7,625 nucleotides of DNA from Lachnospiraceae bacterium UBA7481 (lineage in GTDB: Bacteria > Bacillota > Clostridia > Lachnospirales > Lachnospiraceae): NCBI GenBank assembly GCA_002478505.1, contig DLOP01000015.1, positions 1-7,625 of the forward strand, in the 5' to 3' direction. Within the stretch, counting starts at the first letter, position 1. Each line of letters starts with the position of its first letter. The notes beneath the pieces are model-generated. The model did no database searches. It worked only from the letters and a program-made list of their open reading frames with translations, and was not told the DNA's origin. The translations under genes and the position numbers were made by a program. Positions 6,039-7,625 of the stretch are shown piece after piece.

Positions 6039-6064
6039 GACAGATTCTGTCGGATTTTCTTTTT
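6039..6064 (+). terminator. Weak terminator-like hairpin in the leader of the second Rpn-type gene
   Basis: GACAG (6039-6043), loop ATT and CTGTC (6047-6051) are followed by a T-rich tract (6052-6064). It lies about 40 nt after the predicted start and 90 bp before the gene. It could act as an attenuator, but a 5-bp stem is weak. Confidence 0.35.
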
Positions 6065-6154
6065 GAAACATTACGAAAAACGGCAGGAGGACGGACGAGC
6101 AGGCGCAGTCTGTTGCAGCATATCATATCCTGCCATATCAAGGGAGGATAACAT

Positions 6155-7108
6155 ATGTTGAAACGAAGACACAGGAAGAAACGAGCAGACAGGAATTCAA
6201 AGCGACAGTCGGTTCGAAAGCAGGTACAGTTGAAGGTGAAGGATCGTCTTTTCCGATTCCTGTTTGAAAAAGATCGGGATGCGCTTCTGGATCTGTATAA
6301 TGCGCTGAATAGGACGGCATATACAGATCCATCACAGCTTGAGATCGTGACGATTGAGAGTGCGGTTTATGTGGTGATGAAAAATGATTTGGCCTATATT
6401 TTGTCTGGTACGCTGAATATGTATGAACATCAGAGTACCTACAGTCCGAATCTGCCGGTGCGGTTTTTGATCTATCTGGCACAGGAATATCAGATGGTGA
6501 TAGATCGGGCAGAGAGAAGCCTTTATGGAAGCGGATCGATCAGTCTGCCGACACCACAGTGCGTAGTCTTTTATAACGGCGTGAAAGAGATGCCGGAAGA
6601 ACTGACGCTTAAGCTGTCAGATGCTTTTGAAAACAAACAAGCGAGAGCGGATGTGGAGCTGACCGTGCGGATGTTCAACATTAATCATGGGCATAATAAG
6701 GCGCTGATGGAAAATTGCAGAGTTTTAGACGAATATTCACAAATGGTTGCTGCGACAAGAAAATATATGGCTGTAGAAGCGGATGCGCAGACTGCTTTGA
6801 ACAAGGCAGTAGATTACTGCATAGAGAATGGAATCTTAAAAGAATTTTTATTAAAGAACCGGGCGGAGGTGCTGGGGATGCTGTTGGAAGAATTCGATGC
6901 AGAGAAATATGAGAGGACGATACGGGAAGAAGGCCGGGAGGAAGGTATCAAAGAAGGAGAAGTAAAGGTAAACAGGCTAGGCATCCTGATGACAGAGGCA
7001 GGCCGTGGCAGTGACTTTCTTGATTCCTTGTCGGACCGGGAATTACAGAAGAAGCTTTTCGTTGAGTTCGGATTGGAAGAAGAGAAGAAGGGAAGCGGAA
7101 TCATTTAA
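6155..7108 (+). CDS. Rpn-type PD-(D/E)XK nuclease-like protein
   Basis: The protein has 317 residues. ATG 6155 is supported by a strong AGGGAGG (6141-6147) 7 bases upstream. A very basic N-terminus (about residues 1-28, mostly Lys, Arg and Gln) may contact nucleic acid. The core begins KVKDRLFRFLFEKDRDALLDLYNAL and contains MKNDLAYIL with Asp78 and LNMYEHQST with Glu91-His-Gln93. This is the EHQS signature of Rpn-type nucleases, in which Gln replaces the usual Lys of PD-(D/E)XK. PTPQCVVFYNG (132-142) and LSDAFEN follow. The C-terminal part has a Glu-rich repeat, REEGREEGIKEGE, common in this group as a helix or linker. It belongs to a different subgroup from the Rpn-family fragment at the left edge. 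Rpn proteins promote recombination through DNA cleavage and some act in phage defence. Whether this one is active is unknown. It appears to be a single-gene unit with its own promoter and terminator. Confidence 0.8.
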   Translation: MLKRRHRKKRADRNSKRQSVRKQVQLKVKDRLFRFLFEKDRDALLDLYNALNRTAYTDPSQLEIVTIESAVYVVMKNDLAYILSGTLNMYEHQSTYSPNLPVRFLIYLAQEYQMVIDRAERSLYGSGSISLPTPQCVVFYNGVKEMPEELTLKLSDAFENKQARADVELTVRMFNINHGHNKALMENCRVLDEYSQMVAATRKYMAVEADAQTALNKAVDYCIENGILKEFLLKNRAEVLGMLLEEFDAEKYERTIREEGREEGIKEGEVKVNRLGILMTEAGRGSDFLDSLSDRELQKKLFVEFGLEEEKKGSGII

Positions 7109-7125
7109 AAGAATAGAATAGAGAA

Positions 7126-7169
7126 TCCTGATATAGGTGTGAAATGAAAAACTTATATCAGGGGTTTTT
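7126..7169 (+). terminator. Intrinsic terminator after the second Rpn-type gene
   Basis: CCTGATATA (7127-7135) and TATATCAGG (7154-7162) are perfect complements. Further pairs GGT/ACT, including one wobble, lengthen the inner stem to about 12 bp with a 12-nt loop. GG and five T (7165-7169) follow. It starts 18 bp after the stop codon. Confidence 0.85.
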
Positions 7170-7270
7170 GCTTGTACAACATTAGTGAGAGTTTGAATAT
7201 GATGTTTATAAACTGCATTGTGAGATAATATTTGATGAAATATTGTACATGTTTGATAGGATGTTAAAAA

Positions 7271-7625
7271 ATGAAAGATTTAGAAGTTATGATATCTTTT
7301 GTTAAAAACAAAGGATTTGATATACAAGGGAAAATGATTGATTCATCAAAGCTTATTTTTGAAGAAAAAGTTAAGATGAATTGTTTTTATTGTGGAAAAT
7401 ATAATATGAGCTGGAAATGTCCACCTAAGTTACCGCAAATCGACGGAAAGAAGATGCTACAAGAATTTGATAATGCTGCTTTTATTTGGGTACAAATACC
7501 AATTGCTAAAGATAATTTTGCAGTGGTTCGAAAAGATTCTTCTATATTATTACACAGAGCATTATTAGAATGTGAGAAGTGGTTATGGGATCATAATAAT
7601 TCTACGGCACTTTCATTTATAGGAG
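7271..7625 (+). CDS. DUF2284-type cysteine-rich, putative metal-binding protein, N-terminal part (3' end outside window)
   Basis: An open frame runs from ATG 7271 to the right edge without a stop, 118 codons visible. AGGA (7258-7261) lies 9 bases upstream of the start. The stretch MNCFYCGKYNMSWKCPPKLP (residues 37-56) carries the C-x2-C ... W-x-C-P-P pattern that marks the DUF2284 family of predicted metal-binding proteins. Another Cys appears near the end (LLECEKWLW). The spacing of cysteines suggests an iron-sulfur or zinc site, but no function is established for the family. The rest of the protein, which should hold further cysteines, lies outside the window. The gene is AT-rich like the small-protein gene at 716-1030. 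A strong terminator separates it from the Rpn-type gene, so it is an independent unit. I found no convincing promoter in 7170-7270. Confidence 0.78.
   Translation, partial: MKDLEVMISFVKNKGFDIQGKMIDSSKLIFEEKVKMNCFYCGKYNMSWKCPPKLPQIDGKKMLQEFDNAAFIWVQIPIAKDNFAVVRKDSSILLHRALLECEKWLWDHNNSTALSFIG

Noticed and set aside
6138..6482. Minus-strand ORF over the start of the second Rpn-type gene
   Set aside because: The plus strand carries a strong ribosome-binding site and family motifs; the antisense product has no recognisable feature.

Overview
The window looks like a chromosomal accessory stretch from a low-to-moderate GC Gram-positive anaerobe, most likely a Lachnospiraceae-type member of the Clostridia. 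That placement is inferred from protein style. The window carries two Rpn-type nuclease genes, an AAA-ATPase/PD-(D/E)XK gene of the kind multiplied in gut Clostridia, a stand-alone small serine recombinase, and a TagD-like/Gfo-Idh-MocA fusion. Strong Shine-Dalgarno sites and sigma-A-like promoters agree. No taxonomic marker is present. All supported genes lie on the + strand.

Left part (1-1642). The 3' end of an Rpn-family nuclease/putative transposase gene enters from the left edge and is followed by a probable intrinsic terminator (430-468). A strong extended -10 promoter (584-612), overlaid by two near-identical 17-bp direct repeats 22 bp apart, then drives an AT-rich two-gene unit. The first gene is an unrecognised 104-residue protein and the second is an AbiEi-like (type IV antitoxin) protein. 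No AbiEii toxin gene follows.

Middle part (1643-4128). A run of alternating complementary GCTGTC/GACAGC arms ends in a terminator-like hairpin just upstream of a small serine recombinase gene. That gene is split by a one-base shift at a seven-A run. A 283-bp gap with a promoter and a cluster of perfect palindromes leads to a two-domain enzyme. Its N-terminal half resembles glycerol-3-phosphate cytidylyltransferase (TagD) and its C-terminal half is a Gfo/Idh/MocA-type oxidoreductase. It probably reduces a small precursor and activates the product as a CDP derivative for a cell-surface polymer.

Right part (4129-7625). An AAA-ATPase/PD-(D/E)XK protein gene follows 36 bp later and may be co-transcribed. 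A near-consensus promoter whose -10 lies inside an inverted repeat then precedes a second, different Rpn-type protein. A clear intrinsic terminator (7126-7169) follows it. The 5' part of a DUF2284 (cysteine-rich, putative metal-binding) gene runs off the right edge.

The genes do not form one obvious pathway. The region reads as a patchwork of nuclease, recombinase and antitoxin cassettes, each with its own control region, around one metabolic gene. The best candidates for something undescribed are the small-protein/AbiEi-like pair with its double operator and the multi-arm leader of the recombinase.
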